Shown: piece after piece, positions 1-8,290 of the stretch | Position numbering within the stretch: the stretch's first letter is position 1 | Layout: each line of letters begins with the position of its first letter | Origin: Arthrobacter oryzae | Lineage (GTDB): Bacteria > Actinomycetota > Actinomycetes > Actinomycetales > Micrococcaceae | Reading direction: 5' to 3' | Length of the DNA: 64,000 nucleotides | NCBI RefSeq assembly: GCF_030812315.1 | Contig: NZ_JAUSSM010000009.1 | Coordinates: 183,633 to 247,632 of the forward strand | Notes under the pieces: model-generated | What the model was told of the DNA's origin: nothing | What the model saw: the letters and a program-made list of their open reading frames with translations, nothing else | Databases searched by the model: none | Translations under genes and position numbers: made by a program

Positions 1-185
1 AGATCGTGCGGCTAAGCGGCATCGGACCGGCCATCTGGGAGGCCACAGCAAGCGCAGTACCGCTGGAGCACCTGGCCAACGAAATGGGGAGCGTGCACGG
101 ACGGCCGGAAGGTTACCGGGCAGCAGTCGCCGCAGCAGTGGGACAGCTCATCGCTAAATCGGTTTTGGAACAGGGCGGCGAATAG
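1..185 (+). CDS. PqqD-family protein, C-terminal part (cut by window edge)
   Basis: The open frame (first full codon at 3) ends at TAG 183-185 and gives about 60 residues that begin IVRLSGIGPAIWEA. A leucine-rich opening with a conserved GxxIW step, followed by helices closing on a VxxxLxxxxVLEQ pattern, is the usual form of PqqD-like winged-helix proteins. These act as RiPP recognition elements or occur as accessory proteins in polysaccharide/PEP-CTERM type loci. The N-terminus lies outside the window. A Wzc-type kinase gene follows after 94 bp and a nucleotidyltransferase gene after that, an association also seen in lasso-peptide and exopolysaccharide loci. The family assignment is inference from the pattern; the role here is unknown. 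Confidence 0.6.
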   Translation, partial: IVRLSGIGPAIWEATASAVPLEHLANEMGSVHGRPEGYRAAVAAAVGQLIAKSVLEQGGE

Positions 186-279
186 CCGCCAACCGGGTGG
201 GGGACCACTCGACGCAGGAACCGGGCAACGACGACCGGACTGATGAACACCTGACTTCAAATGAGTGGAAGGAACCACC

Positions 280-1890
280 ATGAGCGTTAACACTGCCGCC
301 AGCGGGGAAACTCCGGCCGGCCTGGACCTCTCAGACTATTTGCGCGTCGTCAGGGTGTACTGGAAGGCGATCGTCGCCTTCACGCTCATGGCCACGTTGA
401 CTGCGTTCGGCTGGACGGTTCTTCAGCCCAAGATCTACTCCTCTGATTCAAGCGGCATTGTGGTCACCCCGGGATCGGACAACGTGAGCCTTTCACTTGC
501 CGGTGACAGCCTGGCCAAGGCTAAGGTCAAGAATTACGAGTCCGTGGCGAAATCGCGGCTCGTGGCAGACAGGGTCATCGCCTCCCTGGAATTGAAAACC
601 ACAGCAGACGCCCTGCTCGGTACCATCAGCGTGAAAGTTCCGCTGGATACCGCAGAGATCCGGGTGACAGCCCAGTCGCCGGACCCGGCCACAGCCCAGC
701 GAGTGGCCGACGCGTGGGTCAACGGCCTCGCGGCCCAGGTGGAGGCGATCGAGACAGCGCCTCCCGCCGAGACGCCTGCTGCGTCCGGTTCGGAAGCAAC
801 GGTCGACGTCGGAACGCCAGCAGCAGCTACGGCCTCAGCAGTGCGGGTCCTCCCTTTGGGCAAGGCAGTCCTTCCCACCAGCCCGGTTTCCCCCAACGTC
901 AAGCTCACCCTGGCCCTTGGCGCACTCATCGGACTTGCCCTTGGTGTGACCTATGCACTGATTCGCCGGCACCTGGACCGGCGCATCCGCAACGCCGCGG
1001 AAATCGAGCGGCTCTTCGACGTTCCCGTGATCGGCACCCTTCCCGTGGACCATCGCCTGGACGGCAAAAGCACCATCCTGGACGCAGGCGCTGCTACGCA
1101 GCTACACGACGCCGGCGGCGCGATGGCCGAGGCCCTCCGCGAACTTCGTACCAACCTCAGCTTCCTGGACGTTGACCAGCCGCCACGGATCATCGTGGTC
1201 ACCAGCTCCATGCAGGCGGAAGGCAAGTCCACCGTCACGGCCAACCTGGCGGTAACCATGGCGGCCGCCGGCGAGAATGTGGTGGTGGTCGACGGCGACC
1301 TCCGCCGCCCCACGCTGGTGGATGTTTTCAACCTGGTTCCGGGAGCCGGCGTCACCGACGTTCTGACCGGCGCTGCTGAACTACAGGACGTCCTACAGCC
1401 CTGGGGTGCCCTCCCCAACCTTTCCGTGCTCGGGTCGGGCCGCATTCCCCCGAATCCCAGCGAGCTCCTCGGGTCCCGGGCCATGAAGAACATGCTCCAG
1501 GCTCTTGCCCAGAACGCAATCGTCCTAATCGACGCCCCGCCGTTGCTTCCGGTCACGGATGCCGCCGTTCTGTCCCGCGCCGCGGACGGTGCCATCGTGG
1601 TGATCCGGACCGGCAAAACCACCCAGGAGCAGCTCGGGCAGTCCCTTGGAAACCTGGATAAGGTGAAGGGCCGCGTCCTGGGCGCCGTCCTCAATTATGT
1701 GCCAAGCCGCGGAACGGACGCCTACTCCTACTACGGGACCTACACGTCCGCGTCCGAACCAGCACTGCCTGAATCCGAGGCTGTGCCTGAAACCGCCCTC
1801 CCGGGCGCCACTCTGCGCGGAGCCCAGTGGGCCAACGAAGACGCTGGCGGTTTGGAACCCGTGCCGGCTGGCCGCCGGGTTAAGGGTTAG
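280..1890 (+). CDS. Polysaccharide-biosynthesis tyrosine autokinase (Wzz + Wzc kinase fusion)
   Basis: 536 aa. An N-terminal Wzz-type chain-length domain sits between two membrane helices (about residues 26-48 and 207-228), followed by a cytoplasmic BY-kinase: Walker A SSMQAEGKST (about 309-318), Walker A' VVVVDGDLRR (about 333-342), Walker B IVLIDAPP (about 414-421) and a Tyr cluster DAYSYYGTYT near 481-490 as autophosphorylation sites. Such proteins control polymer length and export at the inner membrane. An Ala/Pro/Thr-rich periplasmic stretch (about 155-190) is longer than usual. ATG 280 was chosen over GTG 265 because GGAAGG lies 7 nt upstream of it. A second Wzc occurs at 34.7-36.3 kb. 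Family call is firm; the polymer served is unknown. Confidence 0.9.
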   Translation: MSVNTAASGETPAGLDLSDYLRVVRVYWKAIVAFTLMATLTAFGWTVLQPKIYSSDSSGIVVTPGSDNVSLSLAGDSLAKAKVKNYESVAKSRLVADRVIASLELKTTADALLGTISVKVPLDTAEIRVTAQSPDPATAQRVADAWVNGLAAQVEAIETAPPAETPAASGSEATVDVGTPAAATASAVRVLPLGKAVLPTSPVSPNVKLTLALGALIGLALGVTYALIRRHLDRRIRNAAEIERLFDVPVIGTLPVDHRLDGKSTILDAGAATQLHDAGGAMAEALRELRTNLSFLDVDQPPRIIVVTSSMQAEGKSTVTANLAVTMAAAGENVVVVDGDLRRPTLVDVFNLVPGAGVTDVLTGAAELQDVLQPWGALPNLSVLGSGRIPPNPSELLGSRAMKNMLQALAQNAIVLIDAPPLLPVTDAAVLSRAADGAIVVIRTGKTTQEQLGQSLGNLDKVKGRVLGAVLNYVPSRGTDAYSYYGTYTSASEPALPESEAVPETALPGATLRGAQWANEDAGGLEPVPAGRRVKG

Positions 1891-1894
1891 GCCC

Positions 1895-2839
1895 GTGCCA
1901 ACCCCGGCAGATGAAACGCAGCTGAGCATTCCCGAAGCCGTGCTTCTGGGCCACGCGCTGGTGGCACGCGTGGCCGGCAGCCTGGGAATCCAGGCGTTCT
2001 TTATCAAGGGCCCGGCCAGCGTCATCCAAGGGCTGCGCCTGCCCAAGACTTCGGCGGACGTGGACGTCTTTGTCCCTCCGGCGGACCTCAAGCCGCTCAT
2101 TTCAGGGCTGCGGGAGCGGGGCTGGCGGGAGCGGGTCATTGCACATGACGAAAGGATATTTCCCAATCACTCCATTACGCTCGACCATCCGTCCTGGCCC
2201 TGCTGTATAGACGTCCACTACCGGTTTCCGGGAATGGAGGGTACGCCCGGTGACAATTTCGATGTGATGTGGGCGCGCACGGAGGTCTTGGAACTTGCCG
2301 GGCAGGAAGTGCAGGTTCCGTCAAGGGCGCTGGGGATCCTCATCCTTGCCCTGCATTCCCTCCGTTCACCGCAATTGCCGGCGTGCCGACAGGAACTTGA
2401 GTTCCTGCATGACCTAGTGGAAAAGGAATCGCACACTGCCACGATCTTGGAAGCCTCTGCTGCCACAGGCTCTCTTGCGGCCATGCGGCCGTTCCTGGAG
2501 GATCTCGTTCCGGATCCAGCAGCGGTGCAGTGGCCCGAACCATCCACTGAGTGGAGCAACCGCCTGATGGCAAGAGAGTCGGGCAGTGGTCGGATTATCG
2601 CAATGGTTCAGGCTCCACTGCGGGAAAAACCTGGTATCCTTTTTCGCGCGATCTTCCCTCCAACGGAGCTCTTTTTGACCGGCAACATCTATGCAGACCT
2701 GTCGCTGCGTGGCCGGTTCCGGTTGCACAAAGCCAGGTGGGGCCGGTTCCTGCGCGCGGCTCCACAGATAGCGCGGGACCTCAGCCAACTCCGCCGGCGT
2801 GGTCCAGCGGCCAGATCCGCAGGGCCACTTCACCGATAA
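1895..2839 (+). CDS. Nucleotidyltransferase family protein (NTP_transf_5 type)
   Basis: 314 aa from GTG 1895, 4 nt after the kinase stop, so it is probably translated from the same message. The N-terminal third carries FIKGPASV (about 36-43) and SADVDVFV (about 53-60), the K-G and D-x-D pattern of the Pol-beta-like nucleotidyltransferases of PF14907. Later parts are helical with an Arg-rich tail. Members occur beside PqqD-like proteins, sugar-polymer genes and some lasso-peptide clusters; their substrates are mostly unknown. The last 59 bp overlap the 3' end of the convergent signal peptidase gene. Family assignment is reasonably sure; substrate is not known. Confidence 0.75.
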   Translation: MPTPADETQLSIPEAVLLGHALVARVAGSLGIQAFFIKGPASVIQGLRLPKTSADVDVFVPPADLKPLISGLRERGWRERVIAHDERIFPNHSITLDHPSWPCCIDVHYRFPGMEGTPGDNFDVMWARTEVLELAGQEVQVPSRALGILILALHSLRSPQLPACRQELEFLHDLVEKESHTATILEASAATGSLAAMRPFLEDLVPDPAAVQWPEPSTEWSNRLMARESGSGRIIAMVQAPLREKPGILFRAIFPPTELFLTGNIYADLSLRGRFRLHKARWGRFLRAAPQIARDLSQLRRRGPAARSAGPLHR

Positions 2840-3512
2840 CAGAAGAGGTCGTTACCGTCCGGACACAATCTGACGGCGCGCTCCCGGACGCAGTATTCCC
2901 GGCCTGCGTCCGGCAGTCCACCACTGAATCCGCTGAACCGGAACGGTGGTCGCCCAGCATCACCAGCTGGCCTTCGGGGACCGCGAACTCCGGGAAGCAG
3001 CGGGCGGAACTCGGCACCGTGCCGCAGTTCAGGACTCCTGCCTGAAACGGGTAGTCATTGTAAATGTAGGGTTCGTCCAACGGTTGGCCGTCCACACTGA
3101 GCCTGCCGTCGCTGCCGCAGCAGCTGACTGTCTGGCCGCCTACGGCGATGACCCGCTTCACCAGGAACTGCTCGTTGGAAACACCGATTCCAGTCAAGTC
3201 GCCGAAGGCGCGTGCCACCGATCCCATCCCGCCACTGTCGGGCACCGAAGATTCCTGCTTCCATGAATCCGGTCTGGTGAAAACTACTACGTCGCCCTGC
3301 TGCGGTGAACTGCCCGCATAGGCGAGCCGGTTGACCAGGATGCGGTCCCCTCCAGCCTCGGAGCCCTGCAACGTCTGTTCCATTGATCCGGAGGGGACCC
3401 GGTAGACCTTCACCAGGAAGGCTTGGACCAGGGCGATAACAGCCACAGCGATAAGCATGTTGAGCAGGACGGATGCCCAAAGCGGAAGCCTATTGCCAGT
3501 GCTGGTTTTCAC
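2781..3512 (-). CDS. lepB: Type I signal peptidase
   Basis: 243 aa membrane-bound serine protease that removes signal peptides from exported proteins. One N-terminal membrane helix (about 13-35) is followed by RVPSGSM with the catalytic Ser43, GDVVVF, then LVKRVIAVGG with the general-base Lys119, and a GDHRSGSADS box near the C-terminus (the usual form is GDNR...SxDSR). A CysCys pair near 131-132 is unusual. Start is GTG 3512. It is convergent with, and overlaps, the nucleotidyltransferase gene by 59 bp. Many secreted proteins are encoded in this window, including two with SipW-type leaders near 57-59 kb, but whether this enzyme is dedicated to any of them is unknown. Confidence 0.92.
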   Translation of the reverse strand: MKTSTGNRLPLWASVLLNMLIAVAVIALVQAFLVKVYRVPSGSMEQTLQGSEAGGDRILVNRLAYAGSSPQQGDVVVFTRPDSWKQESSVPDSGGMGSVARAFGDLTGIGVSNEQFLVKRVIAVGGQTVSCCGSDGRLSVDGQPLDEPYIYNDYPFQAGVLNCGTVPSSARCFPEFAVPEGQLVMLGDHRSGSADSVVDCRTQAGNTASGSAPSDCVRTVTTSSVIGEVALRIWPLDHAGGVG

Positions 3513-3524
3513 GCTCTCAAGCTA

Positions 3525-4760
3525 TCACCGGGGTCCCGCCACGAGCCTACTGGCCCTGCTCGTCCGCACCAGCCCCAGGCTGAGTGCTGCCGCCGCTGCG
3601 GCGACGGCTGTGACGAGGCCGAACGGTACCGGGTCGTTGGCGCCGCTGATGCCCACCAGGGGTGCGGCGAGTCCGCCGAACGCGAACCGCGCCAGTCCCA
3701 GGAGTGACGAGGCTGTGCCTGCGATGTCGGGATAGTCCTTGAGCGCAAGGGAGGTGGCCGGGGGACTGGTCACGGCCACGCCGCTGACCATCGTGAACAG
3801 GGACAGGATTATCGCAATCAGCGGCAGGTGCAGGAGTGCCGTGGCCAGCAGGCCCAGGGCCCCGGTGAGGGCCATGACCAGTCCCACGGCGAGCGTGCCC
3901 CGTTCGGACCATCGTTCGGACAGGCGTCCGGCGATGAACCCGAAGATCACGAAACCCAGGGAGTTCAGTCCGAACGCCAATGAGTAGCCCTGGGGTGAGA
4001 GCCCGTACACGCCTTGGAGGATGTAGGTCGCTCCGCTCAGGTAGGCGAAGATGGCTGAGTAGGTGAAGCCGGTGACCAGAACCGCGCCTACGAACACCCG
4101 GTCGGCTAGCAGGCGGCGGAAGGCGCCCAGGGTGTGGGAGAGGCCTCCCGTGGTGCGCCGGTTTGCCGGCAACGTCTCCCGGAAAACCAGCAGGCATGCC
4201 GCAAGGATGGCGACGCCGACTGCTGCGAGGAAGAGGAAGACTCCGCGCCAGTCCGTGACGGTTGCCAGCTGGCCTCCGATGACGGGGCCGACGATCGCGG
4301 CAAGCCCGCCGAGGACGGTCAGGCGGCCGTAGTAGCGGAGCAGCTTGCCGCCGGAGTAGACATCCCGACCGGCAGCTTGCGCGATCACGATGCCCACAGC
4401 GCCAGCGAGGCCCTGGACGAACCTGGCGGCGATGAGCGTTTCGACGGTCGGGCTGAGCGCACACAGGGCCGAGGTGACCGTGTAGGCGATGACTCCGATG
4501 AGCAGCGGTGTCCGGCGGCCGAAACGGTCCGAGAGGGGGCCGGCGATGATCTGGCCTATCGCCAGTCCCAGCAGACAGGCCGTGATGGTCAGCTGGGCCA
4601 CCGACGTCGTGCTTTGCAGTTCGGCGGTGAGCGCCGGCAGAACGGGCAGGTAGAGGTCCATGGAGATCGGACCGAAGATTGTCAGCAGGCCGAGGACGAT
4701 CGCCAGTGGGCGGCCGACGGTCTGTGCAGGTGTGGACGTCGGTGTGTCGATGGCTGTCAC
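3525..4760 (-). CDS. Bcr/CflA-type MFS drug efflux transporter
   Basis: 411 aa, 12 predicted membrane helices. The first loop has the family form (IFGPISMDLYLPVLPAL) and the A-motif GPLSDRFGRRTPLL follows helix 2; ARFVQGLAGA matches motif C region. Members export drugs or small metabolites by proton antiport. Start GTG 4760 has GGAG 5 nt upstream. The gene is divergent from the XRE regulator at 4898 across 137 bp, suggesting that regulator controls it. Its end is 12 bp from the lepB start, so lepB could be read through from it. Substrate cannot be told from sequence. Confidence 0.88.
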   Translation of the reverse strand: MTAIDTPTSTPAQTVGRPLAIVLGLLTIFGPISMDLYLPVLPALTAELQSTTSVAQLTITACLLGLAIGQIIAGPLSDRFGRRTPLLIGVIAYTVTSALCALSPTVETLIAARFVQGLAGAVGIVIAQAAGRDVYSGGKLLRYYGRLTVLGGLAAIVGPVIGGQLATVTDWRGVFLFLAAVGVAILAACLLVFRETLPANRRTTGGLSHTLGAFRRLLADRVFVGAVLVTGFTYSAIFAYLSGATYILQGVYGLSPQGYSLAFGLNSLGFVIFGFIAGRLSERWSERGTLAVGLVMALTGALGLLATALLHLPLIAIILSLFTMVSGVAVTSPPATSLALKDYPDIAGTASSLLGLARFAFGGLAAPLVGISGANDPVPFGLVTAVAAAAAALSLGLVRTSRASRLVAGPR

Positions 4761-4897
4761 GCTGGCTCCGTTCGCATTGTGGGGATAACCCGTTCACCTT
4801 CAATGCAACAGGGCCGCATCATCCGTAGCGAGTGCCCTGCTTATCCGGGTTCTGGCAGTACCTCCCTGGGGCGGCTCCCGGGCGGTAGCGTGGATGA

Positions 4898-5779
4898 GTG
4901 GACAACAGGATGGCAGTGCGCGAATTCCTCGCCTCACGGCGGGCCAAAATCACTCCCGAAATGGCCGGGCTGACGCTCTATGGAGGACGACGCCGGGTCC
5001 CCGGCCTGCGCCGTGAAGAGGTGGCCATGCTCGCCGGGGTCAGCGTTGACTACTACACCAAGCTTGAACGCGGGAACCTCGCCGGCACCTCCGAAAGTGT
5101 GCTCGACGCCATCGCCAGGGCGCTGAAGCTGGACGAGGCCGAACGGGACCATCTCTACAACCTGGCCCGCGCAGCCAGCCCGTCCGGCAGGAGCCAGCGC
5201 CGTCCGCTCCAAAGCGGAACCGTCCGCCCCACCCTGCAGTTCATGCTCGACTCCATCACCACCGCGCCGGCCTTCATCGGCAACCACCAGATGGACATCG
5301 TGGCGGCCAACCAGCTGGGCTACGCCCTGTACTCGGAGATGTACCGCGGCCCGGCACGGCCCGCCAACCACTCCCGCTTCATCTTCCTCGACCCCAGGGC
5401 CCGGGACTTCTACCCCAACTGGGAGCTGGCGGCCAATACGAACGTGGCCATCCTGCGGACGCAGAGCGGGCGCAACCCGTTCGACAAACGCCTGGCCGAC
5501 CTCGTCGGTGAACTGTCAGTGCGCAGCGAAGAGTTCCGGACCCGCTGGGCGGCGCACAACGTGCGGCGCCATTACGCCGGCACAAAAGTCTTTCACCACC
5601 CGGTGGTCGGGGAGCTCGAACTCGCCTACGAAGCCATGGAACTGGCGGAAGACCCCGGCTTCACGCTCACTGTCTACCCGGCGGTGCCCGGATCCCCCTC
5701 CGATGAACGGCTCCGCCTGCTCGCCAGCTGGGGCGCAACCGAACGAATCCAAGAGATGGCAGTCGCCCAGCCTTCTTGA
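4898..5779 (+). CDS. XRE-family regulator with MmyB-like ligand-binding domain
   Basis: 293 aa. An N-terminal helix-turn-helix (about 25-85; GLRREEVAMLAGVSVDYYTKLERG) is followed by an MmyB-like PAS-type domain (about 105-280) common in actinobacterial repressors next to efflux or oxidoreductase genes. Start GTG 4898 gives the usual family opening (VDNRMAVREFLASRR); ATG 4910 is the alternative. The divergent MFS pump is the likely target, with the operator in the 137-bp gap. The ligand is unknown. The stop codon region overlaps the -35 hexamer proposed for the paa operon. Confidence 0.85.
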   Translation: MDNRMAVREFLASRRAKITPEMAGLTLYGGRRRVPGLRREEVAMLAGVSVDYYTKLERGNLAGTSESVLDAIARALKLDEAERDHLYNLARAASPSGRSQRRPLQSGTVRPTLQFMLDSITTAPAFIGNHQMDIVAANQLGYALYSEMYRGPARPANHSRFIFLDPRARDFYPNWELAANTNVAILRTQSGRNPFDKRLADLVGELSVRSEEFRTRWAAHNVRRHYAGTKVFHHPVVGELELAYEAMELAEDPGFTLTVYPAVPGSPSDERLRLLASWGATERIQEMAVAQPS

Positions 5780-5845
5780 CGCATCTCACGGCTTCCGCAT
5801 ATCCTGAACGAACGGTCGGTAATTATTTATCGGATATGCATAGGA
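5776..5845 (+). promoter_or_regulatory. Candidate paa promoter, operator and RBS
   Basis: TTGACG at 5776-5781 and TATCCT at 5800-5805 are spaced 18 bp. Immediately downstream, 5807-5820 reads AACGAACGGTCGGT, close to the ACCGACCG-type half-sites bound by TetR-family regulators; the second half is poorly conserved. The position just after the -10 would suit repression. AGGAG at 5841-5845 lies 6 nt before the paaA ATG. No TetR gene is adjacent, so the regulator would be encoded elsewhere. Promoter is inference. Confidence 0.4.
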
Positions 5846-5851
5846 GCAACC

Positions 5852-6871
5852 ATGGCATCGCAGACCCTGCAGTCAGTGCCCGCTGAAGGTACGCCGGGAC
5901 GGCAAGAAATCAGCGCTGCAGAGGCAGCCCGGCACGAGGCAGAAGGTCAGGCGTACTTTGACCGCGTCATGGCGGAGGACTCGCGCATCGAGCCCCGCGA
6001 CTGGATGCCGGCTGCCTACCGCAAGACCCTCATCCGCCAGATTTCTCAGCACGCGCACTCGGAGATCATCGGCATGCAGCCGGAAGCCAACTGGATTTCC
6101 CGCGCCCCCAGCCTGAAGCGCAAGGCCATCCTCATGGCCAAGGTCCAGGACGAGGCCGGCCACGGCCTGTACCTGTACTCGGCCGCCGAGACCCTGGGCC
6201 AGCCGCGCGACCAGATGATGCAGGACCTGATGGACGGCAAGGCCAAGTACTCCTCCATCTTCAATTACCCCGCACGCACCTGGGCGGACATGGGTGCCAT
6301 CGGCTGGATGGTGGACGGCGCCGCCATCGCCAACCAGGTGCCGCTCTGCCGTGCATCGTTCGGTCCCTACGGCCGAGCCATGGTCCGCGTCTGCAAGGAA
6401 GAGTCCTTCCACCAGCGCCAGGGCTTCGAGATCCTGCTGGAACTCTCCCACGGCACCCCTGAGCAGAAGCAGATGGCACAGGAGGCCGTGAACCGCTGGT
6501 ACGCCCCGGCCCTGATGATGTTCGGCCCGCCGGATGACGATTCACCCAACTCCAAGCAGTCCATGGCCTGGAACATCAAGCGCTTCAGCAACGACGAACT
6601 GCGCAGCCGCTTCGTCGGCATGATGATGGAGCAGGTCAAGGTTCTGGAACTCACCCTCCCGGACAAGGACATCCGGTTTAACGAGGAAACCAAGAAGTGG
6701 GAACACGGCCCGCTGGACTGGGACGAGTTCCACGAGGTCCTGAAAGGCCGCGGCCCCTGCAACGCCCAGCGCCTGGAGCGCCGCCGCGAAGCCCACGAGA
6801 ACGGAACCTGGGTGCGCGAAGCAGCAGCCGCGTACGCCCGCAAGCAAGCAAAGAAGGAATTTGCAGCATGA
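5852..6871 (+). CDS. paaA: 1,2-phenylacetyl-CoA epoxidase, catalytic subunit PaaA
   Basis: 339 aa, slightly longer than E. coli PaaA because of an N-terminal extension of about 30 residues. It is the diiron oxygenase subunit that epoxidises the aromatic ring of phenylacetyl-CoA with O2. Iron-ligand type motifs are visible: DEAGHG (E101, H104) and CKEESFHQ (E184, H187). It heads a packed operon paaABCDE and overlaps paaB by 4 bp (ATGA). Strong identity with the family over the whole length; call is firm. Confidence 0.97.
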   Translation: MASQTLQSVPAEGTPGRQEISAAEAARHEAEGQAYFDRVMAEDSRIEPRDWMPAAYRKTLIRQISQHAHSEIIGMQPEANWISRAPSLKRKAILMAKVQDEAGHGLYLYSAAETLGQPRDQMMQDLMDGKAKYSSIFNYPARTWADMGAIGWMVDGAAIANQVPLCRASFGPYGRAMVRVCKEESFHQRQGFEILLELSHGTPEQKQMAQEAVNRWYAPALMMFGPPDDDSPNSKQSMAWNIKRFSNDELRSRFVGMMMEQVKVLELTLPDKDIRFNEETKKWEHGPLDWDEFHEVLKGRGPCNAQRLERRREAHENGTWVREAAAAYARKQAKKEFAA

Positions 6872-7359
6872 GCCCTCACGGCAACCCGGAGTTCCCGGCC
6901 AGTACCGCAGACAGCGGCTCCCGCTCCATTGACAAGGCGGAAGACCAGTCAGCAGACCAGGCGAACGCGCCCACGGGCGTCCCGGCAGCGGACAAGGCAG
7001 TCGCTGCCTCACCGGCACCGGCACCGGCACCGGCACCGGAACGCTCCGCGCCCGCAGCCACTGAGATCCGCCCCGCCGGCAACGTCTGGCCCATCTGGGA
7101 AGTCTTTGTCCGCTCCAGCCGCGGACTGTCGCACGTGCACGCCGGATCCCTGCACGCGCCGGACGCCGCGATGGCGCTGCGCAACGCCCGTGACCTGTAC
7201 ACCCGCCGCAACGAGGGCGTGTCCATCTGGGTTGTCCCCGCGGACGCCATCGCCTCCAGCGACCCGGACGCCAAGGGCTCCTTCTTCGAGTCGCCCCAGG
7301 GCAAGGACTACCGGCACGCCACGTATTACACCAAGAGTGAGGGCGTGAAGCACCTGTGA
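6868..7359 (+). CDS. paaB: 1,2-phenylacetyl-CoA epoxidase subunit PaaB
   Basis: 163 aa from ATG 6868, overlapping the paaA stop. The conserved PaaB core (about 95 aa, from GNVWPIWEVFVRSSRGLSH to the end) has the usual length, so the first 65-70 residues are an added low-complexity arm rich in Ala, Pro, Asp and Ser with a run of Ala-Pro dipeptides encoded by caccgg repeats near 7010-7040. PaaB bridges catalytic PaaAC dimers in the epoxidase complex. A later start would remove the arm, but no better RBS was found and the ATGA overlap argues for this start. The gene overlaps paaC by 4 bp (GTGA). Confidence 0.93.
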   Translation: MSPHGNPEFPASTADSGSRSIDKAEDQSADQANAPTGVPAADKAVAASPAPAPAPAPERSAPAATEIRPAGNVWPIWEVFVRSSRGLSHVHAGSLHAPDAAMALRNARDLYTRRNEGVSIWVVPADAIASSDPDAKGSFFESPQGKDYRHATYYTKSEGVKHL

Positions 7360-8288
7360 GCACCACACCTGAAACAGAAAACACCACTGAAATGCACGAC
7401 GGCGGCCACGGGGACATCTCCGTCGGCGTCGCCACTGCCGGCACCAGCGGAGACGCCAACGCCAGCGCCACCCGCATCACGCCGGGCAACGCCCTCCGGC
7501 CCGAGGACATCGCGCTCGCCGTCAGCCGCGGCACAGCCAAGCCCAGCGAGGATGCAGCCGAATTCGCCCTGCGCCTCGGCGATGACGCGCTGGTCCTGGC
7601 ACAGCGCCTGGGCCACTGGATCTCCCGCGCCCCGGAGCTGGAGGAGGACGTGGCCCTGGGCAACATCGCCCTGGACCAGCTGGGCCACGCCCGCTCCTTC
7701 CTCAGCTACGCCGGCGGACTCAACGGCAAGAGCGAGGACGACCTCGCCTACTTCCGCGGCGAAGAGGAATTCCGCTCGGTTGAACTCTTCGAGCAGCCCA
7801 ACGGGGACTTCGCCGTCACCATCGCCCGGCAGTTCGTGGTGAGCTACTACCAGTTCGAGCTCTACCGCCGGCTGACCGAGTCAACGGACGCCACCCTGGC
7901 CGGCATCGCCGCCAAGGCCGTCAAGGAAGTGGACTACCACCGGGACCACAGCACCCAATGGGTGCTGCGCCTGGCCCTCGGCACGGACGAGTCGCGCGCC
8001 AAGATGATCCACGGCTTCAAGGTCATCTGGCCCTACGTCGATGAGCTGTTCCGCGACGATGAACTCACCGCCCGCCTCACAGCGGCGGGCGCCGCCGTCG
8101 AGCCTTCCAGCCTGCGCACGGACTTTGACCGCCTCACCGGCGAGGTCCTGGCCGAAGCGGAACTGGACGTTCCGCAGGTGCCGGCCGCCAGCGGCGGCGG
8201 ACGCCAGGGCAAGCACTCGGAGCACCTGGGCTACCTCCTGGCCGAAATGCAGGTCCTGGCCCGCCAGTTCCCCGGAGCGAGCTGGTAG
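7356..8288 (+). CDS. paaC: 1,2-phenylacetyl-CoA epoxidase structural subunit PaaC
   Basis: 310 aa from GTG 7356, overlapping the paaB stop. It is the ferritin-like partner of PaaA that stabilises the epoxidase heterodimer. Recognisable family blocks are LAQRLGHWISRAPELEED, NIALDQLGHAR and KEVDYHRDHSTQWVLRLA. The first 45 residues are Thr/Gly/Asp-rich and not part of the core, similar to the low-complexity N-terminus of PaaB. It is followed by paaD 2 nt after its stop codon. Confidence 0.95.
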   Translation: MSTTPETENTTEMHDGGHGDISVGVATAGTSGDANASATRITPGNALRPEDIALAVSRGTAKPSEDAAEFALRLGDDALVLAQRLGHWISRAPELEEDVALGNIALDQLGHARSFLSYAGGLNGKSEDDLAYFRGEEEFRSVELFEQPNGDFAVTIARQFVVSYYQFELYRRLTESTDATLAGIAAKAVKEVDYHRDHSTQWVLRLALGTDESRAKMIHGFKVIWPYVDELFRDDELTARLTAAGAAVEPSSLRTDFDRLTGEVLAEAELDVPQVPAASGGGRQGKHSEHLGYLLAEMQVLARQFPGASW

Positions 8289-8290
8289 CC

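Noticed and set aside
714..1694. Long opposite- and alternative-frame ORFs within the Wzc gene (and similar ones in paa, E1/E2, protease and PKD genes)
   Set aside because: Typical high-GC shadow frames: no RBS, Arg/Ala/Pro/Gly-rich, no motifs, fully inside well-supported genes.
7010..7040. caccgg repeats as a CRISPR-like or mobile repeat
   Set aside because: They are 6-bp units that simply code for Ala-Pro in the PaaB arm; no spacers.
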